Shown here piece after piece: positions 25,027 to 34,727 of a DNA stretch of 64,000 nucleotides (position 1 is its first letter; each line of letters begins with the position of its first letter). The notes beneath the pieces were generated by a model, which worked only from the letters and a program-made list of their open reading frames with translations, had not been told where the DNA came from and did no database searches. The stretch is from Marinifilum sp. N1E240. GTDB lineage: Bacteria > Bacteroidota > Bacteroidia > Bacteroidales > Marinifilaceae. Position numbers and translations under genes: made by a program. The stretch is from contig NZ_WHKF01000008.1 of NCBI RefSeq assembly GCF_009295825.1, forward strand, positions 62,001 through 126,000, read 5' to 3'.

Positions 25027-25752
25027 ATGACTCTAAAAAAATTAAGCATACTTATTCCAGCCTATAATGAAGCCGATCAAGTTTATCAAATTCTAAGCAG
25101 AATAAATGCCGTTTCATTAATCAATTCCATTACAAAAGAAGTCATTTTTATTGATGACAAATCAACTGATAATACCATTCAAGTAGTCAATACTTTTGCA
25201 AAAAATCATCCCGAAATAGAAATTACACTTTATCAACAAGATGTTAATAAAGGTAAGGGAGCAGCAATAAGAAAAGGAATTGAACTAGCTACCGGAGAAT
25301 ATTTAATAATCCAAGATGCAGATCTAGAGTATGATCCAGAAGAATACAATGATTTGCTTAAACCGGTTTTTAAAGCCGATGCTGATGTAGTTTATGGCTC
25401 AAGATTTATGGGTGGAAATCCGCATAGAATTTTATTCTTTTGGCATTCGATAGGAAATAAATTCTTAACCATACTATCAAACTTGTTCACAGATTTCAAC
25501 CTAACAGATATGGAAACCTGTTACAAATTGTTTCGATCTGATATTATAAAAAAAATACCTCTCAGAGAAAACAGATTTGGTTTCGAACCTGAAATAACAG
25601 CGAAAATATCAAAATTTAAAAACCTTAAATTATACGAAGTCGGCATCTCATATTACGGACGAACATATGATGATGGTAAAAAAATTAGTTGGAAAGATGG
25701 AGTTCGAGCCATTTATTGTATTCTTAAATACGGTATGCTAAAAATAAAATAA
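25027..25752 (+). CDS. GT2 glycosyltransferase, polyprenyl-phosphate sugar synthase type
   Basis: The 241-residue GT-A enzyme resembles dolichol-phosphate mannosyltransferase (DPM1). It has LSILIPAYNEADQVYQIL at the N-terminus, the nucleotide site FIDDKSTDNT, the DXD motif D97-A-D99-LEYDPEEY, and GSRFMGG. No membrane helices are present. It probably transfers a sugar from a nucleotide donor to polyprenyl phosphate for the GT39-like enzyme encoded immediately upstream. A small AGCTTC/GAAGCT dyad overlaps the stop region, without a T-run. Sugar specificity cannot be read from sequence. Confidence 0.92.
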   Translation: MTLKKLSILIPAYNEADQVYQILSRINAVSLINSITKEVIFIDDKSTDNTIQVVNTFAKNHPEIEITLYQQDVNKGKGAAIRKGIELATGEYLIIQDADLEYDPEEYNDLLKPVFKADADVVYGSRFMGGNPHRILFFWHSIGNKFLTILSNLFTDFNLTDMETCYKLFRSDIIKKIPLRENRFGFEPEITAKISKFKNLKLYEVGISYYGRTYDDGKKISWKDGVRAIYCILKYGMLKIK

Positions 25753-25795
25753 GCTTCCCTTATAGAGAAGCTCATTGCAAATGTTTCTTAGTTTA

Positions 25796-26473
25796 TTAGT
25801 CACGTCTACCCATATACATCATCACATAATAAAGTAATGTAGCTAAAGATGATAATGCAGCTACTATATATGTGTAGGCTGCCCATCTTAATGCATCATC
25901 TGCATTTTTCTGAGTTTCGTAAGTAGTAATTCCTGTTGTCTTTAACCATTTCAATGCTCTGTTACTAGCATCTATTTCAACCGGTAATGTAACAATACTA
26001 AAAAGAGTAGTTGCTGCAAACATTACAATGCCTGCTAACAACAACTGTGGAAAAGAATTCACCATTACAATTCCAGCTAGCAATATCCACTGAACCCATT
26101 TAGAACTAAAACTTACCACAGGAACCAATGCCGATCTCATTTGCAACCACGAATATGCTTGAGCATGCTGAATTGCATGACCTGTTTCGTGAGCAGCCAC
26201 AGCAGCTGCGGCAACATTTCTTCCATGATATACTTCCTGACTTAAATTAATGGTTTTTTCCGAAGGATTGTAATGATCCGAAAGTTGCCCACCAACTGAT
26301 CCAATTCTAACTCCGGTAATTCCGTTATCTCTCAACATCCTTTCAGCTACATCCTTTCCTGTTTCCCCACCCGAGGTTGGAATCTGGGAATATTTTTTAA
26401 ATCTTGATTTTAATTGACTACTTACCAACCAACTTAATGCAGTAAAACCTATAAATATGATCCAAATACTCAT
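25796..26473 (-). CDS. YugP-type membrane zinc metallopeptidase
   Basis: The 225-residue product of the neutral zinc metallopeptidase_2 family has an N-terminal helix, the zinc motif H95-E-T-G-H99 in AAHETGHAIQHAQ, and three more hydrophobic segments, including WVQWILLAGIVMVNSFPQLLLAGIVMF and the C-terminal pair. The family is widespread but its substrates are unknown. It is a single gene facing away from the acyltransferase. Length and topology match family members (about 220-230). Confidence 0.9.
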   Translation of the reverse strand: MSIWIIFIGFTALSWLVSSQLKSRFKKYSQIPTSGGETGKDVAERMLRDNGITGVRIGSVGGQLSDHYNPSEKTINLSQEVYHGRNVAAAAVAAHETGHAIQHAQAYSWLQMRSALVPVVSFSSKWVQWILLAGIVMVNSFPQLLLAGIVMFAATTLFSIVTLPVEIDASNRALKWLKTTGITTYETQKNADDALRWAAYTYIVAALSSLATLLYYVMMYMGRRD

Positions 26474-26731
26474 CTTTTCTAACTTTTAATTAATATTCAA
26501 GCCTTTTCAACAGCATTGCAATGAGATTCTCAAAATCTTTGCCAACCTAGATATTTGTTTATTTACGTGTCGATTTGTCAGTTAAATTGATTGCAAGTAA
26601 CTCCTATCGCAATAAGTATCACACCTCTAAAGAAAGCAACGACAAATCCAAATATTTGAATTTCAGACAGATTAGCCTAAGTCAAAATCAAAAAGTAAAG
26701 CCATTTTCTTAGACTTTCCATATAATTTGCT
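26474..26731. other. Divergent intergenic region
   Basis: This is the promoter region between the zinc peptidase (minus) and the acyltransferase (plus). I see no gene and no strong secondary structure in it. Confidence 0.3.
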
Positions 26732-26739
26732 TATTTTTG
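26732..26739 (+). promoter_or_regulatory. -7 element of the acyltransferase gene
   Basis: TATTTTTG matches TAnnTTTG and lies about 30 bases before ATG 26770. Confidence 0.5.
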
Positions 26740-26769
26740 CCACTCCTTAAAAACTAATTCAACCAAATA

Positions 26770-27936
26770 ATGATCACCGAATCAGATTTTAATGACATAC
26801 GACCATACAACGATTCTGAAGTAGTTGAAGTTATTGGTCGCTTGTTAAAAGAAGACTCATTTATTCGCTTTGCGCAACAATTATTTCCTGATTTTACTAG
26901 GGAAATGATTGAAGTTGCTTTAAGCAAAGTAAATAGCATTAAAGAATTTCAAAGTAACTTTATTGTTCGCCTGGCAAAGCATATTATTGCTAATACTACC
27001 AAGGGAATTACTATAGAAGGTCTAGAGAATCTTGATCCTAAACAAAGCTATCTTTTTATATCTGACCATCGTGATATTATTTTAGACTCTGCATTACTTA
27101 ATGTAATGCTGCATGATAATGGATTTGAAACCACAGAAATTGCAATTGGAAGTAATTTATTGATTCAACCTTGGATTGCTGATTTGGTAAAACTGAACAA
27201 AAGTTTCGTTGTAAACAGAAGCGTTACCGTTCGTCAAATGCTAGCAAGTTCTAAGCAACTCTCTTCCTATATTAACTTTGCATTGAATGAAAAAAAATCG
27301 TCGATTTGGATTGCTCAACGCGAAGGAAGAACAAAGGATGGTGATGACAGAACTCAACAAAGTTTGCTAAAGATGTTGCAAATGGGTGGAGGAAAAGATT
27401 TTGCCAACCACTTTAAAAATTTGAGAATTGTTCCCGTTGCTATATCGTACGAGTATGAGCCTTGCGATGCTATGAAAACCCTGGAAGTTCATTTAAAAGA
27501 AACTGAAGATGGTTATCAGAAAACGGCAAAGGATGATTTAAGAAGCATGATTAGAGGAATGATTAACGAAAAAGGTCGTGTTCATTTCCGAATTGGAAAA
27601 CCAATTGACAGCATGCTTAACATTATTGAAGAAATGGATGAAAGTCGAGATAAATACAAGGCTTTAGCCGATTTAATTGACTATAGAATTCATAAAAATT
27701 ATAAACTTTGGCCCGATAATTATATTGCTTACGATATTGTAAACAAAAGCAAAGAATTTTTAGACAAATATACTATGGAAGAAAAGGAACTCTTCCTAAA
27801 ACATATGGAAAAAAAGATTGCCACTGTTGAAGATAGAGGTGATAAAGAAAGGTTAAATCAGATCTTTTTTGAAATTTATGCCAATCCGGTTAAAAACAGA
27901 TTGGAATTAACAAAACCAGATTTTATTCAAGAATAA
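26770..27936 (+). CDS. Lysophospholipid-type acyltransferase (PlsC-like)
   Basis: The 388-residue product has a glycerolipid acyltransferase core: FISDHRDIILDS (motif I position, about residue 97), KSFVVNRS (motif II) and IWIAQREGRTKDGDD (motif III, in place of EGTRS), then IVPVAISYEYEPCD (motif IV). Motif I reads H-R-D-I-I-L-D, so the aspartate is six residues after the histidine instead of five. This may be a subfamily trait. It probably acylates a glycerol-phosphate derivative at the membrane, but no transmembrane helix is evident. It is monocistronic with a clear terminator. Confidence 0.82.
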   Translation: MITESDFNDIRPYNDSEVVEVIGRLLKEDSFIRFAQQLFPDFTREMIEVALSKVNSIKEFQSNFIVRLAKHIIANTTKGITIEGLENLDPKQSYLFISDHRDIILDSALLNVMLHDNGFETTEIAIGSNLLIQPWIADLVKLNKSFVVNRSVTVRQMLASSKQLSSYINFALNEKKSSIWIAQREGRTKDGDDRTQQSLLKMLQMGGGKDFANHFKNLRIVPVAISYEYEPCDAMKTLEVHLKETEDGYQKTAKDDLRSMIRGMINEKGRVHFRIGKPIDSMLNIIEEMDESRDKYKALADLIDYRIHKNYKLWPDNYIAYDIVNKSKEFLDKYTMEEKELFLKHMEKKIATVEDRGDKERLNQIFFEIYANPVKNRLELTKPDFIQE

Positions 27937-27943
27937 TATATTC

Positions 27944-27973
27944 AAGGGCTTTCTTTTACGAAAGCCTTTTTTT
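27944..27973 (+). terminator. Intrinsic terminator
   Basis: GGGCTTTC / GAAAGCC stem with loop TTTTAC and a following T7 run, directly after the acyltransferase stop. Confidence 0.9.
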
Positions 27974-28033
27974 ATTGAAATTTTTTATTCATCCGATTTT
28001 TTAATAATTTCAATCAACGAAAAAACAAGAATC

Positions 28034-28249
28034 ATGAAGCTAATAAAGTTCCTTTTGGTCATGTCCACTTTTCTAATAATGGTGGCAGCTATTTTTAATC
28101 TTTTAAATTCCAATGGAGAAACTCCAGACAGAACCGGAATTTACATTGAACTTGTTGTAATGTTCATTCTTACATTATCAATGGTTCTGCTAAATAACGT
28201 TGAAAAAAAGATGAAAGAATTAGAAAAGAATCAAGATCAGGAGCTATAA
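28034..28249 (+). CDS. Small two-helix membrane protein, 71 residues
   Basis: The product begins MKLIKFLLVMSTFLIMVAAIFNLLNS (first helix), then a short loop (NGETPDRTGIY), a second helix (IELVVMFILTLSMVLLN) and a charged tail (VEKKMKELEKNQDQEL). Family unknown. Its own leader and a terminator that overlaps the stop codon support a real, monocistronic small gene. Confidence 0.7.
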   Translation: MKLIKFLLVMSTFLIMVAAIFNLLNSNGETPDRTGIYIELVVMFILTLSMVLLNNVEKKMKELEKNQDQEL

Positions 28250-28263
28250 TAGCTCCTTTTTTT
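28238..28263 (+). terminator. Intrinsic terminator overlapping a stop codon
   Basis: AGGAGCT/AGCTCCT with loop ATAAT and a T8 run. The TAA of the 28034 gene (28247-28249) falls in the loop. Confidence 0.9.
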
Positions 28264-28416
28264 ATGCATTCGATTCAGATATAAGTTTAAGAAAAACTAA
28301 AACATTCACACCGACGATTTCGTAAATAATGTTAAGGCTTGTTAATTTCCTAAACATTAATGAAAGATTTTGGTAGATTCGTATCACAAGCTCTAAAATA
28401 AATAAAACAAAAACTC

Positions 28417-28611
28417 ATGCTTGAACAAACAAAAATCGTCTTATCTAACGTCAGTTTTGACTTAGGCCTTTTTAGAAAAGAACTCGTGAAAGCTATCAAG
28501 TGGCTACAGCCTTCGGAAATTATTTCTCTAAAAAATTGGTGTAGCGAAAATTTTTCAGGGAAATATGACGAAATCGTAACAGAGGTAATTAGACCTCAAT
28601 TATCATTTTAA
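28417..28611 (+). CDS. Small conserved-looking protein, 64 residues
   Basis: The product is a soluble helical protein, MLEQTKIVLSNVSFDLGLF followed by RKELVKAIKWLQPSEIISLKNWCSENFSGKYDEIV. It contains a Trp-Leu-Gln-Pro turn and one cysteine. I do not recognise it. It is flanked by its own 5' region and an intrinsic terminator and has the composition of a structured helical protein, so I take it as real. Function unknown. Confidence 0.6.
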   Translation: MLEQTKIVLSNVSFDLGLFRKELVKAIKWLQPSEIISLKNWCSENFSGKYDEIVTEVIRPQLSF

Positions 28612-28632
28612 CTATTAAAATACATTAAATAA

Positions 28633-28661
28633 TGAGGATCATTTTACGATCCTCTTTTTTT
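28633..28661 (+). terminator. Intrinsic terminator
   Basis: GAGGATC (28634-28640) and GATCCTC (28648-28654) with loop ATTTTAC and a T7 run, after the 64-residue gene. Confidence 0.9.
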
Positions 28662-28740
28662 GTGCTTTTAAAATCGAATACACGACTCTATTCAATTTCA
28701 AAAAATTAGCTTACCTTCACAGCTGAAAAAATTACAGAAA

Positions 28741-29019
28741 ATGATAAAGTTTAAGCGTCATATTAAAGTTGATGATCAGGTATTCGAAACCTGGTTCGGA
28801 ATGGACATTAAGAAAAAAGGTGGCTCACCAAATGTAAGTATCTATTACTACACCGGAGATCCGGATGATGAATTCACAGTTCACCAGCTTATTAAAGCCA
28901 ATTTTAGAAGCAAGGATGAAGCCGTTCGATTTGGAACTAAATACATGAGAGGCATGTATAAAGACATGATCAAACGCGAAGCTTCTGTACCAAATGAAGA
29001 GAAAGACGAAACAAAATAA
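28741..29019 (+). CDS. Unrecognised 92-residue basic protein
   Basis: The product (MIKFKRHIKVDDQVFETWFGMDIKKKGG...) alternates beta-prone and charged segments and ends in a Lys/Glu tail. Its pattern SIYYYTGDPDDEFTVHQLIKANFRSKDEAVRFGTKYMRG suggests a small alpha/beta domain. I do not recognise it. It is a single gene, convergent with aspS, sharing the bidirectional terminator at 29035-29066. No signal peptide. Confidence 0.65.
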   Translation: MIKFKRHIKVDDQVFETWFGMDIKKKGGSPNVSIYYYTGDPDDEFTVHQLIKANFRSKDEAVRFGTKYMRGMYKDMIKREASVPNEEKDETK

Positions 29020-29034
29020 GGAGTCGATATAAAA

Positions 29035-29066
29035 CAAAAAAACCCGATCAAATGATCGGGTTTTTC
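29035..29066. terminator. Bidirectional terminator
   Basis: AAACCCGATC and GATCGGGTTT with loop AAAT, flanked by A and T runs, between the 28741 gene and the convergent aspS. Confidence 0.92.
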
Positions 29067-29082
29067 TATATAAGGTATTTTC

Positions 29083-30840
29083 TTATTTTTCTTCTTTTCT
29101 GTAATCAAGACCTAACTCAACCATTTGCTCATCAGCAATAGCTGAAGGTGAGTCAATCATTACATCGCGTCCTGAATTATTCTTAGGGAATGCGATTACG
29201 TCGCGAATTGATTCAATTCCTGCAAAAAGAGATGCCAATCGGTCAAATCCAAAAGCTATACCGCCATGAGGAGGTGCTCCATACTTAAATGCATTCATTA
29301 AGAAACCAAACTGAGCTTGTGCTTCTTCGTCGGTAAATCCAAGATGCTTGAACATTTGTGCCTGCAATTCTGTATCGTGAATACGAATAGAACCACCCCC
29401 AATTTCAACACCATTAATAACCAAATCGTAAGCGTTAGCACGAACTTTTCCTGGCTCTGTTTCCAACATGTGGAAATCTTCAGCTTTAGGAGAAGTAAAC
29501 GGGTGGTGCATAGCATGGAAACGTTCTGAATCTTCGTCCCACTCTAATAATGGGAAGTCAACTACCCACATCGGAGAGAACTTATCGTTATCGCGTAAGC
29601 CTAACTGAGACCCCATTTCCAATCGCAATTCGCTTAGTTGAGGTAAAGTTTTAGCTTTTTCACCTACCAACACTAAAATCAAATCACCTGGTTTTGCATT
29701 ACAAGCCTCAGCCCATTTCTGCAATTGTTCTGCTCCATAAAATTTATCAACCGATGATTTAAATGAACCATCCTCGTTGTATTTCACGTAAACCAAACCT
29801 TTTGCTCCAATTTGTGGTTTCTTCACAAAGTTGGTAAGAGCATCTAATTGTTTACGAGTATAAGTTGCACATCCTTCAGCGCAAATTGCACCAATGTATT
29901 CAGCTTCATCAAAAACTTTAAAATCGTTTCCTTTAGCTACTACGCTAAGATCAACAAATTTCATATCAAAACGGATATCAGGCTTATCGTTACCATAGAA
30001 TTCCATAGCATCAGCATAATCCATTCTTGGGAACTTATAATCGATATCAACATTCTTCAATTTCTTGAACAAATGCTTAGTCAATCCTTCAAAAGTATCC
30101 AGAATATCATCTTGCTCTACAAATGACATCTCGCAATCAATCTGAGTAAACTCAGGCTGACGATCGGCACGTAAATCTTCATCACGAAAACATTTTACAA
30201 TTTGATAGTAACGGTCGAAACCAGAAATCATCAACAATTGTTTAAAAACCTGAGGAGATTGAGGCAAAGCATAAAACTCACCCGGATTCATTCGTGATGG
30301 AACGATAAAGTCACGAGCTCCTTCCGGAGTAGACTTAATCAACACAGGAGTTTCTGTCTCGATAAAATCAAGTTGATCCAAATAATTACGAACTTCAATA
30401 CCCATTTTGTGACGCATCACCAAATTTTCACGAACGCAAGAACGTCGTAAATCAAGGTAACGATACTTCATTCTCAGCTCATCACCACCATCTGTGTTAT
30501 CTTCAATGGTAAAAGGAGGCAAAGCCGATTGACTTAAGATCTCTAGTTTTTCAGCAATAATCTCCACATCACCTGTAGGTATTTTGCCATTTTTACTTTG
30601 TCGTTCAGCAACTTTACCTGTAATAGCAACCACAAACTCGCGACCTAATTTCCTAGCCTTTTCGCAAAGTTCAGCATTGTTTTCCATATCGAAAACAAAT
30701 TGAGTAATTCCGTAACGATCTCGAAGATCGACGAAAGTCATTCCACCCAAATCGCGTGCTTTTTGCACCCAACCGCTCAGTGTTACTGTATTGTTTACAT
30801 TCTCAATTCTTAATTCTCCACAAGTATGAGTTCTGTACAT
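29083..30840 (-). CDS. aspS: Aspartyl-tRNA synthetase
   Basis: The 585-residue bacterial-type AspRS has an N-terminal OB fold for the anticodon ([25 protein letters not shown]) and class II motif 2, [24 protein letters not shown]. Between motifs 2 and 3 lies the bacterial GAD-like insertion, and motif 3 is GIAFGFDRL. It charges tRNA-Asp with aspartate in the cytoplasm. Length fits the bacterial family (about 580-600). It is a single gene ending at the shared terminator. Confidence 0.98.
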   Translation of the reverse strand: MYRTHTCGELRIENVNNTVTLSGWVQKARDLGGMTFVDLRDRYGITQFVFDMENNAELCEKARKLGREFVVAITGKVAERQSKNGKIPTGDVEIIAEKLEILSQSALPPFTIEDNTDGGDELRMKYRYLDLRRSCVRENLVMRHKMGIEVRNYLDQLDFIETETPVLIKSTPEGARDFIVPSRMNPGEFYALPQSPQVFKQLLMISGFDRYYQIVKCFRDEDLRADRQPEFTQIDCEMSFVEQDDILDTFEGLTKHLFKKLKNVDIDYKFPRMDYADAMEFYGNDKPDIRFDMKFVDLSVVAKGNDFKVFDEAEYIGAICAEGCATYTRKQLDALTNFVKKPQIGAKGLVYVKYNEDGSFKSSVDKFYGAEQLQKWAEACNAKPGDLILVLVGEKAKTLPQLSELRLEMGSQLGLRDNDKFSPMWVVDFPLLEWDEDSERFHAMHHPFTSPKAEDFHMLETEPGKVRANAYDLVINGVEIGGGSIRIHDTELQAQMFKHLGFTDEEAQAQFGFLMNAFKYGAPPHGGIAFGFDRLASLFAGIESIRDVIAFPKNNSGRDVMIDSPSAIADEQMVELGLDYRKEEK

Positions 30841-30962
30841 CTTTTACCAAATTAATGATTTAACAAGCCTATGGCTTTTAAAATATCCTCTTCTTCCAGT
30901 ATCTAGGTTACTACAGATTACAAAGCTGAACCTGAATTATTAGCTCTTATTACTGGTTTTCT

Positions 30963-30970
30963 TAACTTTG
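30963..30970 (+). promoter_or_regulatory. -7 element of tadA
   Basis: TAACTTTG matches TAnnTTTG, about 65 bases before ATG 31037. Confidence 0.5.
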
Positions 30971-31036
30971 CGAAAATACTAACAATTTGTGAAACAGAAT
31001 AACGTTTCTTTAACAGATTTATAAAAAAGATATTAC

Positions 31037-31498
31037 ATGAATCAAGAGTCTCCAATATCACCTTTTTCCGATGAATATTTTATGAAACAAGCCATGCAGG
31101 AAGCACATAAGGCTTTTGAGGCTGATGAAATACCTGTAGGTGCTATTATTGTAAGCAACAACAGAATTATTGCACGAGCACACAATCTTACAGAACGATT
31201 AAACGATGTGACCGCACATGCAGAAATGCAGGCAATAACAGCTGCCGCAAATTATCTTGGAGGAAAATACCTGAAAGATTGTACTTTATATGTTACTCTA
31301 GAGCCCTGTAATATGTGCGCGGGTGCCTTAGCCTGGTCGCAAATCACTAAAATTGTTTATGCTGCAAGCGACGACAAAAGAGGATTCAGCCGTTTTACGC
31401 CAAGTCCGCTTCATCCGAGAACTGAATTGATTTCTGGAATTATGAAGGAAGAAAGTGCGGATTTAATTCAAAGTTTTTTTGCAAAAAAAAGAAAATAA
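31037..31498 (+). CDS. tadA: tRNA-adenosine (A34) deaminase
   Basis: The 153-residue cytidine-deaminase-fold enzyme has zinc ligands H61 (with E63) in TAHAEMQ and C91/C94 in LEPCNMCAGAL. It most likely converts A34 of tRNA-Arg(ACG) to inosine. Guanine deaminases share the fold, but the sequence resembles the TadA type in length and in LGGKYLKDCTLYVTLEPCNMC. It is a single gene with its own promoter. Confidence 0.9.
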   Translation: MNQESPISPFSDEYFMKQAMQEAHKAFEADEIPVGAIIVSNNRIIARAHNLTERLNDVTAHAEMQAITAAANYLGGKYLKDCTLYVTLEPCNMCAGALAWSQITKIVYAASDDKRGFSRFTPSPLHPRTELISGIMKEESADLIQSFFAKKRK

Positions 31499-31561
31499 GC
31501 AAGAGGAAAACACTACAGCATAACTATTATCAACAATTAAAAAAATATACTTTTAAAGTTA

Positions 31562-31588
31562 TTGATTTAGAAAAAATTATTACTTTTG
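31562..31588 (+). promoter_or_regulatory. Promoter of deoD with a long leader
   Basis: TTG (31562-31564) and TACTTTTG (31581-31588) are spaced by 16 bases. The ATG lies about 200 bases further on, so the transcript would have a leader of roughly 190 nt. I recognise no riboswitch fold in it. Confidence 0.5.
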
Positions 31589-31785
31589 CCGACGATCAGA
31601 AGGAATATTGGCTTTTTTGTCAAACTAGTTTCATCTGATTAACAGGTAAGTATAAGAACTACCATCCAACCAATTTTATAATCCATTCTCTTTTTTGGAA
31701 ACATGTAATGCGTAATGCATTTTCTGCGATTTAGTTCGACAGAATTACATTATCTTTATTAGTAAATTATAAAATTAAATATATC

Positions 31786-32502
31786 ATGAGCGCACATAAC
31801 GAAGCCAAAATGGGCGACATCGCCGAAACTATTCTTTTACCAGGTGATCCTTTAAGAGCAAAATACATTGCTGACAACTTCTTAGAAGATGTTGTATGTT
31901 ACAACAAAGTAAGAAACATGCTAGGTTTTACCGGTACCTATAAAGGGAAACGTATTTCGGTTCAAGGTACAGGAATGGGTGTTCCTTCAATTTCTATCTA
32001 TGCTCATGAGTTGATCAACCAGTATGGTGTGAAAAACTTAATCAGAATCGGAACTTGTGGATCTTTTAATAAAGATGTTCATGTACGCGACGTTATTTTA
32101 GCAATGACTTCCAATACTGATTCTGCTATTAATAAGAATTTATTTAAAGGAATGGATTACGCTCCTTGTGCTGATTTTGGTTTACTAAGCGATGCACATA
32201 AAGCTGCTGTTGAAAAAGGTGTAAACGTAAAAGTTGGTGGTACTTTAACTTCTGACATTTTCTATCACGACCTTGAAAACAATCCAGAACCATTCAAACT
32301 TTGGGCTGACTATGGCGTATTAGCTGTAGAAATGGAAGCTACTGCATTATATACATTAGCTGCTCGCCACAACGCAAAAGCACTAGCTATTATGACTGTA
32401 AGCGATCACATTCTTACAGGTGAAGAAACAAGTGCTGAAGAACGCCAAACCACTTTAAACACAATGATAGAGATTGGTTTGGAAACTGCAATTAGGCAAT
32501 AA
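31786..32502 (+). CDS. deoD: Purine nucleoside phosphorylase, DeoD type
   Basis: The 238-residue hexameric-type phosphorylase shows the phosphate loop [24 protein letters not shown], the nucleoside site [15 protein letters not shown] and [16 protein letters not shown] with the catalytic Asp. It cleaves purine (deoxy)nucleosides to base and (deoxy)ribose-1-phosphate for salvage. Together with apt (34789-35319) it suggests active purine salvage. Single gene with a terminator. Confidence 0.97.
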   Translation: MSAHNEAKMGDIAETILLPGDPLRAKYIADNFLEDVVCYNKVRNMLGFTGTYKGKRISVQGTGMGVPSISIYAHELINQYGVKNLIRIGTCGSFNKDVHVRDVILAMTSNTDSAINKNLFKGMDYAPCADFGLLSDAHKAAVEKGVNVKVGGTLTSDIFYHDLENNPEPFKLWADYGVLAVEMEATALYTLAARHNAKALAIMTVSDHILTGEETSAEERQTTLNTMIEIGLETAIRQ

Positions 32503-32531
32503 TTTAGATCAGATACATTTATGTATGGGAT

Positions 32532-32561
32532 GGAGGAACTTTCAGAGGTTCCTCTTTCTTT
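32532..32561 (+). terminator. Intrinsic terminator after deoD
   Basis: GAGGAAC (32533-32539) pairs with GTTCCTC (32548-32554), followed by a T-rich tract. Confidence 0.8.
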
Positions 32562-32587
32562 TTATCCATACATTAGTAAAACTCCTT

Positions 32588-33331
32588 TTATTCGTATTGC
32601 TTTTTTTCAAGATAATACATCGCCTCCCCTTTATCTCCATTTTCAAGATCAGTCATTACCACGCGAAAAATATCGTAAGGCTTTGAACTTTTATTCTTAG
32701 GTAGATTTACGTGCAACAAATATCCATTGCAATTTCCGCTTGAAACATACTCCTTAACCTTTTGTTTCATATTCACTTTTGTAGGAACACCATTTATCTC
32801 AACTTCAACTTTAAGTTGATCGGGATCTGTACAAATATCAGTTTCGCTAACAGGCTTATCAGGATTCGCATAATATTTGGATAGACTCATTGGTCTGCAA
32901 TAGATGGTATAACCGGGAGTCGCTCCTTCTATTCTAAACACATTTAACCCGTACACCTCTAACCTGTGATAATGAATATTTATTTCCTGATCGACATCGG
33001 CAATAACATTCCATGCCCAAAATTCTAATCGTTGATCTTCTGGTGCTAACTGAGTATTGGATTTGGGATACTCACACATTTTCATTGAAGCCAAAGCAAG
33101 ATATCTACCTTTTTTCACTCTCAAAGAGTATCTTCCATTATTATCTGTATGGGTTTCATATTTTGATTCTCTTCCAAAGTTCTTTCCTTTCAATTCAACA
33201 AATGCGCTATCAGCAGGATTTCCTTCAAAGTCCGATACGATACCCGAAATTACAATTGAATCATTCTGTGCATTCACACTCAAACTAAAAATACAGAGTA
33301 ACAAGATTGGGAGTACTAAATTTCTTCTCAT
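32588..33331 (-). CDS. Secreted protein with carboxypeptidase-regulatory-like domain
   Basis: The 247-residue product has a signal peptide (residues 1-21, LPILLLCIFSLSVNA|QND) and then a CarboxypepD_reg/Ig-like domain (residues about 26-85, IVISGIVSDFEGNPADSAFVELKGKNF.. TDNNGRYSLRVKKGRY), common in exported Bacteroidota proteins. The remaining about 160 residues (EFWAWNVIADVDQEINIHYHRLEVYGLNVFR...) are not recognised and look beta-rich. No TonB-receptor barrel follows, so it is a stand-alone periplasmic or surface protein. It is a single gene convergent with deoD. Confidence 0.75.
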   Translation of the reverse strand: MRRNLVLPILLLCIFSLSVNAQNDSIVISGIVSDFEGNPADSAFVELKGKNFGRESKYETHTDNNGRYSLRVKKGRYLALASMKMCEYPKSNTQLAPEDQRLEFWAWNVIADVDQEINIHYHRLEVYGLNVFRIEGATPGYTIYCRPMSLSKYYANPDKPVSETDICTDPDQLKVEVEINGVPTKVNMKQKVKEYVSSGNCNGYLLHVNLPKNKSSKPYDIFRVVMTDLENGDKGEAMYYLEKKQYE

Positions 33332-33475
33332 ATTATTATTTTTTATGATTTTCCTGTTAGACGCCTGTCCTTTTCAATTAGTTACATAACAATTAAATTG
33401 ATTACAATTACCACTGCTATTTGCACAAAAAAACTCGTATCTAATGTGATACTAGTTTTAGAATATAATTTTATC

Positions 33476-34702
33476 TTATTTCTTTTCTACCGAAAAGCCT
33501 ATTTCTTTCAACTGTTCCCAAAAGTTAGGATATGATTTCTTTACCACATCTGGAGAATCAATGACAATATTTGAACGAAGCATTGCTATTGGTGCAAATG
33601 CCATAGCCATTCTATGATCATGATACGTTTCAATCACAATATTATCTTCTTCCTCATTACGCTCACCTTCCCAAGCTAACTCACCTTCGGCTGGCTCTGT
33701 TAATACATAGCCCAACTTTCCCAACTCTTTTATTAAGGCAAATATTCTATCTGTCTCTTTAATTTTTAAAGTTTCTAATCCTTTAAAGTGAAATGGAATA
33801 TTCTTAAGACAAGAGCAAACTGCAAAGGTCTGTGCTAAATCTGGCATTTGATTGAAATCAAATTTAAGTTTTTTACAATAAGTTGCCACTTTCTCGATAA
33901 ACATTCCACGTTTCGAAAACTGAGTTTTAACTCCCAACTTTTCAAAAACAGGAACCAAACCTGAATCTCCCTGAAAACTATTCTTTTTCAATCCATCCAA
34001 GTACAATTTCCCTTCGTCAGCCAAAGCCATAAACGACCACCAGTACGAAGCTCCAGACCAATCTCCCTCTACTGTATATGGAATTCTGTTATAAGGCTGA
34101 TTAGCAACAAATATTTCCTGTCCCTTAAATTCAGCTTTAACACCAAATTCCTCCATAATATTAAGAGTCATTTCTATATATGAACGAGAAACAATTTTTC
34201 CTTTTAGCTTAATTCGCAAGCCATTTTCAAGTGTAGGTGCAATTAAAAGCAAAGCTGAAATATACTGAGAGCTAGTATCACCTTGCAGTTCCACTTCCTC
34301 TCCTGTAAGATTCGATCCAAAAATCTTTAAAGGTGGATATCCCTCTTTTTCAAGATAAGAAATCTGTGCTCCTAATGAATTTAAGGCATCAACCAACACT
34401 CCAATCGGACGTTCTTTCATTCGATCCGATCCTGTAAGAGTCCATTCTCCAACAACTTTAGCAAGGTATGCAGTCAAAAATCGCATGGTAGTTCCAGCAT
34501 GACCAACGTCAAAAGTGTTGGTATTCGAAAATAAAATACTCTGCATTGCTTTCGAATCATCACAATCTGAAAGATTCTTGATGGGTTCAAAACTATAAGC
34601 AAGTGCATTTATTATCTGTACTCTGTTCGAAATACTTTTCGATGCTGGAAGAACTACTCTTCCTCCCAAAATTGTATTCGATTTTGATACTGAATATTGC
34701 AT
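33476..34702 (-). CDS. aroA: 3-phosphoshikimate 1-carboxyvinyltransferase (EPSP synthase)
   Basis: The 408-residue EPSP synthase homologue has the substrate motifs LPASKSISNR, GHAGTTMRFLTAYL, SDRMKERPI, QYISALLL and KIKETDRI. It joins shikimate-3-phosphate with phosphoenolpyruvate, in aromatic amino acid synthesis. It is slightly shorter than typical (about 425-435). It follows apt on the same strand but is separated by a terminator, so it may have its own promoter. MurA is excluded by the PASKSxSNR and KETDRI motifs. Confidence 0.95.
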   Translation of the reverse strand: MQYSVSKSNTILGGRVVLPASKSISNRVQIINALAYSFEPIKNLSDCDDSKAMQSILFSNTNTFDVGHAGTTMRFLTAYLAKVVGEWTLTGSDRMKERPIGVLVDALNSLGAQISYLEKEGYPPLKIFGSNLTGEEVELQGDTSSQYISALLLIAPTLENGLRIKLKGKIVSRSYIEMTLNIMEEFGVKAEFKGQEIFVANQPYNRIPYTVEGDWSGASYWWSFMALADEGKLYLDGLKKNSFQGDSGLVPVFEKLGVKTQFSKRGMFIEKVATYCKKLKFDFNQMPDLAQTFAVCSCLKNIPFHFKGLETLKIKETDRIFALIKELGKLGYVLTEPAEGELAWEGERNEEEDNIVIETYHDHRMAMAFAPIAMLRSNIVIDSPDVVKKSYPNFWEQLKEIGFSVEKK

Positions 34703-34727
34703 ATTGATAATCGTTTCCGGGTATAAA

